Assembly (NCBI GenBank): GCA_020630895.1
Contig: JAHDII010000099.1
Span: 1-10,883, forward strand
DNA from: Saprospiraceae bacterium
Lineage (GTDB): Bacteria > Bacteroidota > Bacteroidia > Chitinophagales > Saprospiraceae
Direction: 5' to 3'
DNA length: 10,883 nucleotides
Shown here piece after piece: positions 1 to 6,814 of the stretch. The position numbers and the translations under genes are program-made. Under the pieces are notes generated by a model. It did no database searches, was not told the DNA's origin, and saw only the letters and a list, made by a program, of their open reading frames with translations. Position 1 is the stretch's first letter; each line of letters starts with the position of its first letter.

Positions 1-361
1 AAGCTAAAGAATCGATATTATTTTTTAAATATTGATTAATATATTTTTTTTGTTTTTTAGTTAATCCCCATTGAATTAAAAAATGCATAATTCCTCCTTT
101 AATATTTCCATTATCATCTTTGTAAGTCATAAAAGAAAATTCAGGTCGATTATTTATTGTGGATAATCTTAAATGAATAGGTAAATAATTAAAAGGTCTT
201 TTCCCATTAGAAAAAGTATGACCTTCATATAAGGTTACTTCTATGCTATCGTTATTTTCTTGAGGAACTTGAATGGTAATTTCTTGTTGTGCCAAACAAA
301 AATTATGATTCAAAAAAATAAATAAACAGCATGAAATAATATGAGTTATTATTATTTTCAA
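1..361 (-). CDS. Secreted protein of unknown function, paralog C (partial, C-terminus beyond the window)
   Basis: This frame is open from position 361 down to the window edge and gives 120 residues of the N-terminus. No in-frame ATG exists, so I take TTG at 361 as the start; ATT at 364 is an alternative. Residues 1-24 read as a signal peptide (basic start, hydrophobic core with two cysteines, end ..CLA before QQE). The mature part repeats marks of the two genes upstream: a Tyr-Leu-Pro at about 59-61, a PEFSFMTY stretch near 73-80, and GGIMHFLI at 89-96, followed by a Lys-rich amphipathic helix. The same order and spacing occur in paralogs A and B. It lies 71 bases after paralog B on the same strand and is probably the third gene of their operon. 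The function is unknown; membership of the family is seen in the sequence, and secretion is inferred. Confidence 0.8.
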   Translation of the reverse strand, partial: MKIIITHIISCCLFIFLNHNFCLAQQEITIQVPQENNDSIEVTLYEGHTFSNGKRPFNYLPIHLRLSTINNRPEFSFMTYKDDNGNIKGGIMHFLIQWGLTKKQKKYINQYLKNNIDSLA

Positions 362-375
362 AATGGTTAATATTT

Positions 376-396
376 TAAAATTATAAAATAATTTTA
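376..396. repeat. AT-rich inverted repeat between paralogs B and C
   Basis: The arms TAAAATTAT and ATAATTTTA are perfect complements around an AAA loop, in the 71-base gap between genes B and C. It has no GC pairs and no U-run typical of a strong terminator. In DNA this AT-rich it may be chance, or it could be a weak processing or regulatory hairpin. Confidence 0.25.
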
Positions 397-432
397 TTTG
401 TTAGGGCAGTTGAATTTTAAGTTGATTGAAAC

Positions 433-2190
433 TTATTCACTTGTATCATCTATAAATATTAAACCGTATTTATCCACACCTTTTTTTTCTAAACGAGAGC
501 CGTCTTTTTTAAACCAAGTAATAGTATAATTAATTTCTTCTTGATTTGTAGGTAATGTAATTTCAAATGATTTTTCAGATAAATTATCTCCTTCTCGAAT
601 TTTTACATCATGAGTTTTTGTTTCACCAAAAAAATCATATTCTATTTTTACTTTTGTAACTTTAATATCTTGTTGAGTTAAATCATTAATATCTCCTTCT
701 AATTCAATAGCTTTTCTTTTAAAAGGAACATGAAGATTAATCATAGAAGAAGATTCTTTTTTCCATTCAGATTCATAGGTAGCTCCTCCTGTAAATTTCC
801 AAATAGTTTTATAATCATAATTGAGCCATTCCGTCATGTCAACATCATCGTGATTTAGATAGGACATGGGAAGTCTTCCTTCAGTTTCTATAAATTTCTT
901 TTTATTAATAAAAACATCTTTAATTGTTTCAGTACCATTAGCATGTGTTTTTTTCATCCAAACAGTAACACCTTCTACCATTTTTTCAAACTCTCTTTCT
1001 AATGCACCATCAATTCCTACAAAAATATCACGTTGCTTAAAAGCAGGATCATAAAGAGGCACATCTTTAAAAACTCTTTCATCATTACCATATAGGTCAA
1101 ACATATTTCCTAGATTAAATGTAATGAAGTGATTTCTATCTAGGGGAAATCTGCCAGTAAATTCCATAGTTCCTGTGCCTTCAAATTCAAAATCTTTTTG
1201 CTTATAAAAAGCACTTATGCCAAATCCTAAAGTATTTCCACTGCCTAGAGCTCCATCAGTATCAAAAAGACCTGTTATAGCACTTGTTAAGGCGTCTTCT
1301 GCTCTAGAATCATCTTGTTGAGTAGCTTCTTCAGGTAAAATAGGTTCAAAAACGAGCTTCATCAATTTTTCATAAACGACTTGAATTAATGCCTCCATTT
1401 TAGTATTACTACCCTTAATATCTAATTGGATATGATTGTTTTTTCTTAATTTATCAAAACCTGCTTCTACTTCTGCACTTACAATATATACATTGGCTTT
1501 CCCTCCAAAAGATTGACTATTTCTAAACTCATCCCAATTGACCGTCATAATAGCTTCAAAATTATCACTTAAACCTCCAAAAGTGAGTTCAAAAACAATA
1601 GAAACATCAGAGGTTGCCATTTTAAAACTTTCTAGTAAAAGTTTTGATTTAACAGGATCTAATTCAAAAGATAAAGCTATTTTACTTCCTTCTAATACAG
1701 GAGCTTCTCCAGTTGTGAGTAAGCTATTTTTTCTGAGATTATCTTCACTAATAATAGAAGAAATTACTGCGTAACGAGCTTTTTTAAATACTACTGGTCC
1801 TGTAATTGTAATTTCTTTATTATCGTATAATTTTCTTAATTCAGATTGAGCATTTTCAACAATTTCTTTAGGGGTATCATATAGGACAAGCATATGTAAT
1901 ATTCCTCCTCCGTCAGCATTGTTAATAGCTGAAGATGAGGCTTCTTCACTTGGTTTTTCTATGATATATCTCATATAAGAAAACTTAGGAAGACTATCTT
2001 TTTCATTTTTGGCTAGTCTTCCATCAAGAGGAAGATATAGATATTGTGTGTTATCAGAAGCCAAAGGAAAACACCATAAGCCATCTTCTGATTTGAATCC
2101 TTGATTGATTAATAATTCTTGGGCAGATATAATATTTTGAACAAGAAATATTATCAAAAAGAGGGTAATAATATTTTTGAATTTCATCAT
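433..2190 (-). CDS. Secreted protein of unknown function, paralog B (585 aa)
   Basis: A signal peptide covers residues 1-23 (MMKFKNIITLFLIIFLVQNI then ISA, cut before QELL), so the protein is expected outside the inner membrane. Blocks shared with paralog A are Tyr-Leu-Pro (52-54), GGGILHMLV (94-102), TGEAPVLEGSKIAL (160-173), TSDVS (193-197), an EKLMKLVFEP helix (274-283), DPAFKQRDIF (381-390), TEWLNYDY (453-460) and a final beta-rich segment with YTITW (555-559). This suggests an N-terminal globular domain, a central domain, an Asp/Gly-rich linker (about 286-320), a beta-rich C-terminal half and an Ig-like end. No type IX sorting tail, lipobox or enzymatic motif is evident. Two adjacent ATG codons (2190, 2187) make the start slightly uncertain. 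It follows paralog A after 31 bases, so co-transcription is likely. Identity to A is low overall but clear in the blocks, so the duplication looks old. Confidence 0.85.
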   Translation of the reverse strand: MMKFKNIITLFLIIFLVQNIISAQELLINQGFKSEDGLWCFPLASDNTQYLYLPLDGRLAKNEKDSLPKFSYMRYIIEKPSEEASSSAINNADGGGILHMLVLYDTPKEIVENAQSELRKLYDNKEITITGPVVFKKARYAVISSIISEDNLRKNSLLTTGEAPVLEGSKIALSFELDPVKSKLLLESFKMATSDVSIVFELTFGGLSDNFEAIMTVNWDEFRNSQSFGGKANVYIVSAEVEAGFDKLRKNNHIQLDIKGSNTKMEALIQVVYEKLMKLVFEPILPEEATQQDDSRAEDALTSAITGLFDTDGALGSGNTLGFGISAFYKQKDFEFEGTGTMEFTGRFPLDRNHFITFNLGNMFDLYGNDERVFKDVPLYDPAFKQRDIFVGIDGALEREFEKMVEGVTVWMKKTHANGTETIKDVFINKKKFIETEGRLPMSYLNHDDVDMTEWLNYDYKTIWKFTGGATYESEWKKESSSMINLHVPFKRKAIELEGDINDLTQQDIKVTKVKIEYDFFGETKTHDVKIREGDNLSEKSFEITLPTNQEEINYTITWFKKDGSRLEKKGVDKYGLIFIDDTSE

Positions 2191-2221
2191 GGTTTGTTAT
2201 TTAAATGAATCGGATAATTAA

Positions 2222-4018
2222 TTAATTTTGAGGAACAATAAACATATAATCATCCGTTAGAACTTTAGGATCTTCTACTTTTTTACCATCAGCAGAATAC
2301 CATGTAATTTGATAAGCAACAGGTTCTTCTTTATCATGGTATAAAGCAATTTTAGTTGTTTTTTCGGCATCTGTTGCTCGAAGAATTACGGTTTTTTGCG
2401 GAATAGGCTCTCCATTTAAAATGACATAAAATTTAATAGATGCTGTTGCAACATTAGCAGAAGTAAATAAAGATCTATCTGCATCAATTTCTACAATTCG
2501 TTTTGAAAACGGAGGAATTAAAGAAAGAATCGGTTGATTGCTGGTGAGCCATTCATCATCAGTTGCAGGTATTTGAATGGTTTTATTTTCTCCTTTCAAA
2601 CTCCAAGCAATTTGATACTCATAATTGAGCCATTCATCTAGTGGTTTTCCTAGTCTGGGATAAGCAATACTTTTAAGGTCTTCTCCTTTTTCAATATCAT
2701 CTTTATTGATAATAATGCTTTTGATAATATCATCATTATTACCATTATTATATTTTTTCTTAAAATTGACAGAAACAAAATTAAGTATGTCTTTAAAAGA
2801 TTCTGCAAAATTACCATCTACTTGAAACAAAATATCTCTCAATTGAAAATCAGGATCATCTAAATTGACTACTTTAAAATATTTGCTATTATCTTGATGT
2901 TCATTATATAAACCTCCTAAATTTCCAGAAGCAAAAAATGGAACATTGATTGTAGTAGATTTACTTAAATTTAGATAGAAAGTATTAGTTCTAATATCTT
3001 CTCGTTGCTTCATTACAATTTGATCATCTGTTACATATTTAGGATTATCATGACCTCCAAAAACACGAGCAAACCAACCTTTCTTTTGTCTTCCTTTTAT
3101 TTGTCCTGCTTCAACAGCTGTTTCTTTTGCAGGAATTTTAGCCCAACCTACTTGAGTATCAAACATTAATTCAGTAATTTTTTCAGTAACTAAATCTAAA
3201 ATTCCTTGCATATCATCATTTTTGATATCCAATCCTTTTGAACGATCAAAAACTTCAATTTTCAACATTTGATTTTGAACCAATTCATCTGAAATTTTTC
3301 TGAGATGTCTTTTAGAAAAATCTTTTTGTAAATTAACAACAGTACTCAAATGTTCATAAATAGTACTAACATCAGCACTAACAGTAGCATTGTAACCTCT
3401 TACCGCAGCTTCATAGCTACCACTTATAGTTACAGAAATATCAGAAGTAGGACTTTGAAGCGATTCCCATAAAAGAGTAGCACCATGTTGATTTAATTTA
3501 GCAGCTATTGCTGCTCTTGAATCAGGTAGTAAAGGAGCATGACCAGAAGTAATTACAGCATTAGTGAACCCACTATTTTCATTTAAAATTGAAGATACAA
3601 TTTTAAATGAAGCCATTCCATTTTCTCCATCAGATACGGCTTGTCTCATGGGTACTGGTCCAGCAAGCCTAGCATTAGGGACAAGACTTTGTAATTTTTT
3701 TTCTACTTGTTCTAATAAATCAGCAGGGAGTGTAAATTTAACTAGAGCGTGAAATAAACCACCATTGGCTTCTTCATTTTCTCCTACATACTTAATACAT
3801 GATATTTCGAAATTATTTCCTTTTTTAGATAAATGAGGATATTGAGGAAGATAATAATATTCATTTGAGTCTAAAAGACCTTGAAGCAATTGAATTGCTA
3901 TTGTATCATTATATTGATCTTTTACATAAATAGATAGGCGTCCTTCATCATATTTAACTTGCGCAAAAGGTATTATAGATGTAGAGATGAGGCAAATCGA
4001 GAGTATCCAATTTTTCAT
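2222..4018 (-). CDS. Secreted protein of unknown function, paralog A (598 aa)
   Basis: This is the first gene of the paralog series. Residues 1-19 form a signal peptide (ending ..IIPFA before QVKYDEG). Shared family blocks are YYYLP (54-58), NGGLFHALV (85-93), TSGHAPLLPDSRAA (157-170), ESLQSPTSDISV (185-196), TEKITELMFD (278-287), DDPDFQLRDILFQVDG (387-402), DEWLNYEY (461-468) and YQITW (569-573). Between the N-terminal and C-terminal halves lies a basic linker (about 308-325, rich in Lys/Arg) that B replaces with an acidic/Gly-rich stretch. The last ~90 residues look like a beta-sandwich. I do not recognise a named domain and see no catalytic motif. The ATG at 4018 is the natural start because the signal peptide begins there; no clear ribosome binding site is seen, as is usual in this phylum. 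The ~220 bases upstream are noncoding, so transcription of the operon probably starts there. Confidence 0.87.
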   Translation of the reverse strand: MKNWILSICLISTSIIPFAQVKYDEGRLSIYVKDQYNDTIAIQLLQGLLDSNEYYYLPQYPHLSKKGNNFEISCIKYVGENEEANGGLFHALVKFTLPADLLEQVEKKLQSLVPNARLAGPVPMRQAVSDGENGMASFKIVSSILNENSGFTNAVITSGHAPLLPDSRAAIAAKLNQHGATLLWESLQSPTSDISVTISGSYEAAVRGYNATVSADVSTIYEHLSTVVNLQKDFSKRHLRKISDELVQNQMLKIEVFDRSKGLDIKNDDMQGILDLVTEKITELMFDTQVGWAKIPAKETAVEAGQIKGRQKKGWFARVFGGHDNPKYVTDDQIVMKQREDIRTNTFYLNLSKSTTINVPFFASGNLGGLYNEHQDNSKYFKVVNLDDPDFQLRDILFQVDGNFAESFKDILNFVSVNFKKKYNNGNNDDIIKSIIINKDDIEKGEDLKSIAYPRLGKPLDEWLNYEYQIAWSLKGENKTIQIPATDDEWLTSNQPILSLIPPFSKRIVEIDADRSLFTSANVATASIKFYVILNGEPIPQKTVILRATDAEKTTKIALYHDKEEPVAYQITWYSADGKKVEDPKVLTDDYMFIVPQN

Positions 4019-4071
4019 TTTTCTTAATTTGGTTTTAACAAAGAATTATGTATTGAAGTTTGGGGAGTTGT

Positions 4072-4093
4072 TAATTATAAAATTTTATAATTA
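4072..4093. repeat. 22-bp perfect AT-only palindrome upstream of the paralog operon
   Basis: The half-site TAATTATAAAA is followed directly by its exact reverse complement, centred between 4082 and 4083. It lies 54 bases upstream of the start of paralog A, inside the 222-base gap 4019-4240, which holds no gene I can support. The position would suit an operator, but the AT-only composition makes chance occurrence plausible. Part of the half-site (AATTATAAAAT) recurs at 379-389, in the gap before paralog C. Confidence 0.3.
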
Positions 4094-4240
4094 GAGTGGT
4101 TATATTTTTTATTAATGTAAAGATAGGGGCTGTTTGTTACAAGTTTTATTACATTTTTGTATTGAAATTATTTTTTTTTAAGAAAAGTAATGGTTAAGAT
4201 ATTTGTAATCAATTAGTTATATTTTAATAATTTATAAAGA

Positions 4241-4600
4241 TTAAACACTATTATTTTTAAAAAACCATATTATAAATATAACTAAAGCAACTAAAACAGC
4301 TCCAATAATAGCATCATGAATGATTTTAAAAAATAAAAGAGTAAGTCTAAGTCGTATAATTCCTCCTACACCAAGCATAAACCATTCTGTTTTACCACTA
4401 CCACTTCTAGTAATCCTATCTCTATTAAAGATAGTGTGTAATATTTTTTCAATGCTATGAGCATTAAAAAATCTATAAGTTGAAATTAATTTAGGATTGT
4501 GAGATACTTCAGTAAGCCTTCTTTCAGGATCATTACTAATTCCTATTTTGAAATTCCATTTTGTACCTCTCATAATGTAAACATACTTCAATTCTATCAT
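4241..4600 (-). CDS. GIY-YIG-like (T5orf172/Mug113) domain protein with C-terminal membrane helix
   Basis: The protein has 119 residues. The N-terminal ~75 match the T5orf172/Mug113 branch of the GIY-YIG fold: KYVYIM (5-10) and FKIGIS (17-22) as the two core strands, PERRL (25-29) with the expected arginine, H48/E51/H55 in the helix (HSIEKILH), and TEWF (71-74) at the end of the domain. In this family such residues are associated with nuclease-type activity, though many members are uncharacterised. After the domain a hydrophobic tail follows, with a good transmembrane helix at about 97-114 ending in KNNSV. A second weaker hydrophobic run lies at 80-94. A soluble nuclease domain tied to a membrane is unusual. 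The ATG at 4600 places the first strand correctly; ATG at 4573 would remove it. The gene is transcribed towards the secreted paralogs but is separated from them by 222 bases. Confidence 0.72.
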   Translation of the reverse strand: MIELKYVYIMRGTKWNFKIGISNDPERRLTEVSHNPKLISTYRFFNAHSIEKILHTIFNRDRITRSGSGKTEWFMLGVGGIIRLRLTLLFFKIIHDAIIGAVLVALVIFIIWFFKNNSV

Positions 4601-4715
4601 ATCAATTTTAATATTTAGATATAAAGTTTCTTGTTTTTTTGAAATATGGCTGCTATTATAATAATTGCTAATATATAATTTTATTTTTAAATAATTGAAA
4701 AAGTGAGATGAATTC

Positions 4716-4744
4716 TTGCCTTTATCGAATGATTTTTATCTTTG
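4716..4744 (+). promoter_or_regulatory. Bacteroidota-type promoter for the ArsC-like/acyltransferase/channel unit
   Basis: A TTG (4716-4718) is followed after 18 bases by TATCTTTG (4737-4744), which fits the TTG / TAnnTTTG pattern of the Bacteroidota primary sigma factor. Transcription would start near 4750, about 10 bases before the ATG at 4761. The element shows that the longer reading frame beginning at 4716 cannot be the true gene start. Confidence 0.7.
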
Positions 4745-4760
4745 CGAGAAATCAAAAGTT

Positions 4761-5123
4761 ATGATGAATAAAGTATTTTATTTACCACATTGTAGAACTT
4801 GCCAAAAAGTTATAGAAGAATTAGGAATTGAAGCTACTGATTTTGATTTGCAGAATATTAAAGAAAAGCATATTTCTGCAAAAGAATTGGATATACTTAA
4901 AAAACAAACAGGAAGTTACGAAGCTCTTTTTAATCGTCGTTCAATGAAATATAGAAGTATGGGCTTAAAAGATAAATCTATTTCAGAAAAAGAATATAGA
5001 ACTTTGATTTTAGGAGAATATACATTTTTAAAACGCCCAACTATAGTTATTGATGGTGAAGTATTTTTAGCCACTACAAAAAAAGCTGTAGAAGCTGCAA
5101 AACTAAAATTAGCATCCTTATGA
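4761..5123 (+). CDS. ArsC/Spx-family thioredoxin-fold protein
   Basis: The protein has 120 residues from ATG 4761 (ATG 4764 is equally possible). It belongs to the ArsC/Spx/YffB thioredoxin-fold family: beta strand VFYLPH, then C11-R-T-C14 (CxxC), the ALFNRRSMKYRSMGL segment (55-69) that matches the family's Arg-containing loop, and LKRPTIVIDGE (90-100) with the cis-proline P93 after R92. Family members either reduce arsenate with one N-terminal cysteine or, with CxxC, act as redox-sensing regulators such as Spx. Substrate or partner cannot be decided here, and no arsenic genes are nearby. A TTG at 4716 would add 15 residues, but it overlaps the promoter, so I reject it. The stop codon overlaps the start of the acyltransferase gene (ATGA at 5120-5123), which points to translational coupling. 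Confidence 0.85.
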   Translation: MMNKVFYLPHCRTCQKVIEELGIEATDFDLQNIKEKHISAKELDILKKQTGSYEALFNRRSMKYRSMGLKDKSISEKEYRTLILGEYTFLKRPTIVIDGEVFLATTKKAVEAAKLKLASL

Positions 5124-6799
5124 AGCGAAGCAAAGTTCATTCTCATGTAATTCCTGATATTAAAGATTGGCCTGTTAATCAATTATATAAGAATAATAAA
5201 GAATTTGCTAGAGAAGTTTCCGAATTTACCATTCATCGGATCATGCAAAAAGATCCTGAAACGGTTCGACATGGTATTGCTAGAGCAGCGTATTTAGAAA
5301 CCAACAGAATTAAAGAAGAACCTTGGAAAGTCGATCCAGATGATGAAATGTCTTTTTGGCGGAAAATTAAAAAATCTATAGCAGATCAGCCTAGCCAAAT
5401 TACAAAGGCAGATATGGCAGTTGCTAATGAAAAATTATTGAGAAAGATTGTTGATAGGTATTCTACAGAAATTGTTGGTGGATTTAAACCTTCAACATTT
5501 AAATTTGCACGTAAATTTTTAACTCAATTTTTTAAAGTTATTTTTAATACAGCAGGAAGTATAACAAGTACAATTGCTAAAGGAAGATTTTTTGGACATC
5601 GTAGAGAATTACAAGAAAGAATAAAAGTATATGGTGCTGTAGAAGAATTGCGAAGCTTAATGACGAAAGGAACAGTTATTTTAGTTCCTACTCATTTTAG
5701 TAATTTGGATTCAATAATGGTGGGCTATGCTTTAGATGCTGTTGTAGGAGTTCCTTCATTTACTTATGGAGCAGGTTTAAATTTATTTAATTATAAAATT
5801 GTAGCTCGATATATGAATCGTTTGGGAGCTTATCGAGTAGATAGAAGAAAAAAAAATAAAATATATTTAGAAACACTCAAAGGAATGTCAAATTTGGCAA
5901 TTCAAAGAGGGACTAATTGTTTATTTTTTCCAGGGGGAACCCGTTCTCGATCTGGAAAATTAGAAACTAAATTAAAATTAGGATTATTAGGTTCAACAGT
6001 AGAAGCTCAAAGAATTTTGATGCAAAAAGGCTTTGATAGAAAAGTTTTTATTGTTCCTGTTGTTATAGGATATCATTTTGTACTAGAAGCGAAGAGTTTA
6101 ATTAATCAACATTTAAAAAGTACAGGAGAAGAATTATTTATTCCTCCAAAATCTGATGAATCTCGAAGGATTACAAAAATATTAAAATTTATTTGGCAAT
6201 ATTCTTCTCGTAGTTCTGAAATTACACTTTCTTTTGGACAACCTTTAGATGTTATTGGAAATGTAGTTGACAAAGATGGTGTGAGTTATGATAAAAAAGG
6301 AAATCCTTTAGATATCAAAGGATATTTTACTTTAAATGATGAAATTAATGCAGATTTTCAAAGAGAAAGTGAATTTACAAGGCGATTAGCTCAAAAAGTT
6401 ATAGAAAGCTTTCATAAAGATAATATTGTTTTAACCAGTCATCTTGTTGCATTTACTGCATTTCAAATGTTGAAAAAACAAATGCCTAATATTGATATTT
6501 ATGGTATTTTGAGATCGCCAATAAATGAATTTGAAATTCCTTTTGAAGATTTTTGTGCTGAAGTTGAAATTGTAAAAAAACAATTATTAAAATTGCAGCA
6601 GCAAAATAAAATTTGTTTATCCGAAGAATTAAATTGGTCTATTGAAGATGTAGTAAAAGATGGTACGTCTAACATAGGGTTATATCATGATAAAAATCCT
6701 CTAGGGTATGATGAAAAGAAAAATATTATTACTAGTCAAGATTTTTATTTATTGTATTACTATCATAATCGATTAGATAATTTTGGATTGAAAATATAA
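5120..6799 (+). CDS. PlsB-like glycerol-3-phosphate/lysophosphatidate acyltransferase
   Basis: The protein has 559 residues. It carries the four acyltransferase blocks of the PlsB/PlsC superfamily: block I H192-F-S-N-L-D197 (HX4D, catalytic His/Asp), block II GAYRVDRR (236-243), block III FPGGTRSRSGK (270-280) and block IV VFIVPVVIGYH (309-319). A long N-terminal helical region (1-180) and a C-terminal part with RRLAQKVIESFHKDN and SHLVAFTAFQML resemble PlsB rather than short PlsC enzymes, so acylation of glycerol-3-phosphate or its lyso product for membrane phospholipids is the best guess. The donor (acyl-ACP or acyl-CoA) is unknown. Block III has Gly where FPEGTRS enzymes carry Glu. The length is below the ~800 residues of E. 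coli PlsB. The start overlaps the ArsC-like stop, and the channel gene follows after 15 bases. The enzyme is expected to be peripheral to the inner membrane. Confidence 0.85.
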   Translation: MKRSKVHSHVIPDIKDWPVNQLYKNNKEFAREVSEFTIHRIMQKDPETVRHGIARAAYLETNRIKEEPWKVDPDDEMSFWRKIKKSIADQPSQITKADMAVANEKLLRKIVDRYSTEIVGGFKPSTFKFARKFLTQFFKVIFNTAGSITSTIAKGRFFGHRRELQERIKVYGAVEELRSLMTKGTVILVPTHFSNLDSIMVGYALDAVVGVPSFTYGAGLNLFNYKIVARYMNRLGAYRVDRRKKNKIYLETLKGMSNLAIQRGTNCLFFPGGTRSRSGKLETKLKLGLLGSTVEAQRILMQKGFDRKVFIVPVVIGYHFVLEAKSLINQHLKSTGEELFIPPKSDESRRITKILKFIWQYSSRSSEITLSFGQPLDVIGNVVDKDGVSYDKKGNPLDIKGYFTLNDEINADFQRESEFTRRLAQKVIESFHKDNIVLTSHLVAFTAFQMLKKQMPNIDIYGILRSPINEFEIPFEDFCAEVEIVKKQLLKLQQQNKICLSEELNWSIEDVVKDGTSNIGLYHDKNPLGYDEKKNIITSQDFYLLYYYHNRLDNFGLKI

Positions 6800-6814
6800 T
6801 TTTTAAATATTCAA

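Noticed and set aside
866..1774. Two short plus-strand open frames antisense to paralog B.
   Set aside because: They mirror a well-supported long gene, have no promoter or family likeness, and read as low-complexity Ser/Leu-rich shadow sequence.
3564..3752. Short plus-strand frame antisense to paralog A.
   Set aside because: It lies within conserved blocks of gene A and has no signal of its own.
4030..4065. Minus-strand promoter for the paralog operon (ATTCTTTG near 4039-4046).
   Set aside because: The box reads AT instead of TA at its start and no TTG lies 17-19 bases upstream, so it is too weak to list.
4094..4240. Possible small RNA or riboswitch in the gap before paralog A (a GC-richer patch near 4125-4142).
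   Set aside because: Only a 9-base near-palindrome is visible; there is no stable stem set, known motif or terminator.
4916..5182. Minus-strand frame of 88 codons across the ArsC-like/acyltransferase junction.
   Set aside because: It is antisense to two clearly recognised coupled genes and resembles no family.
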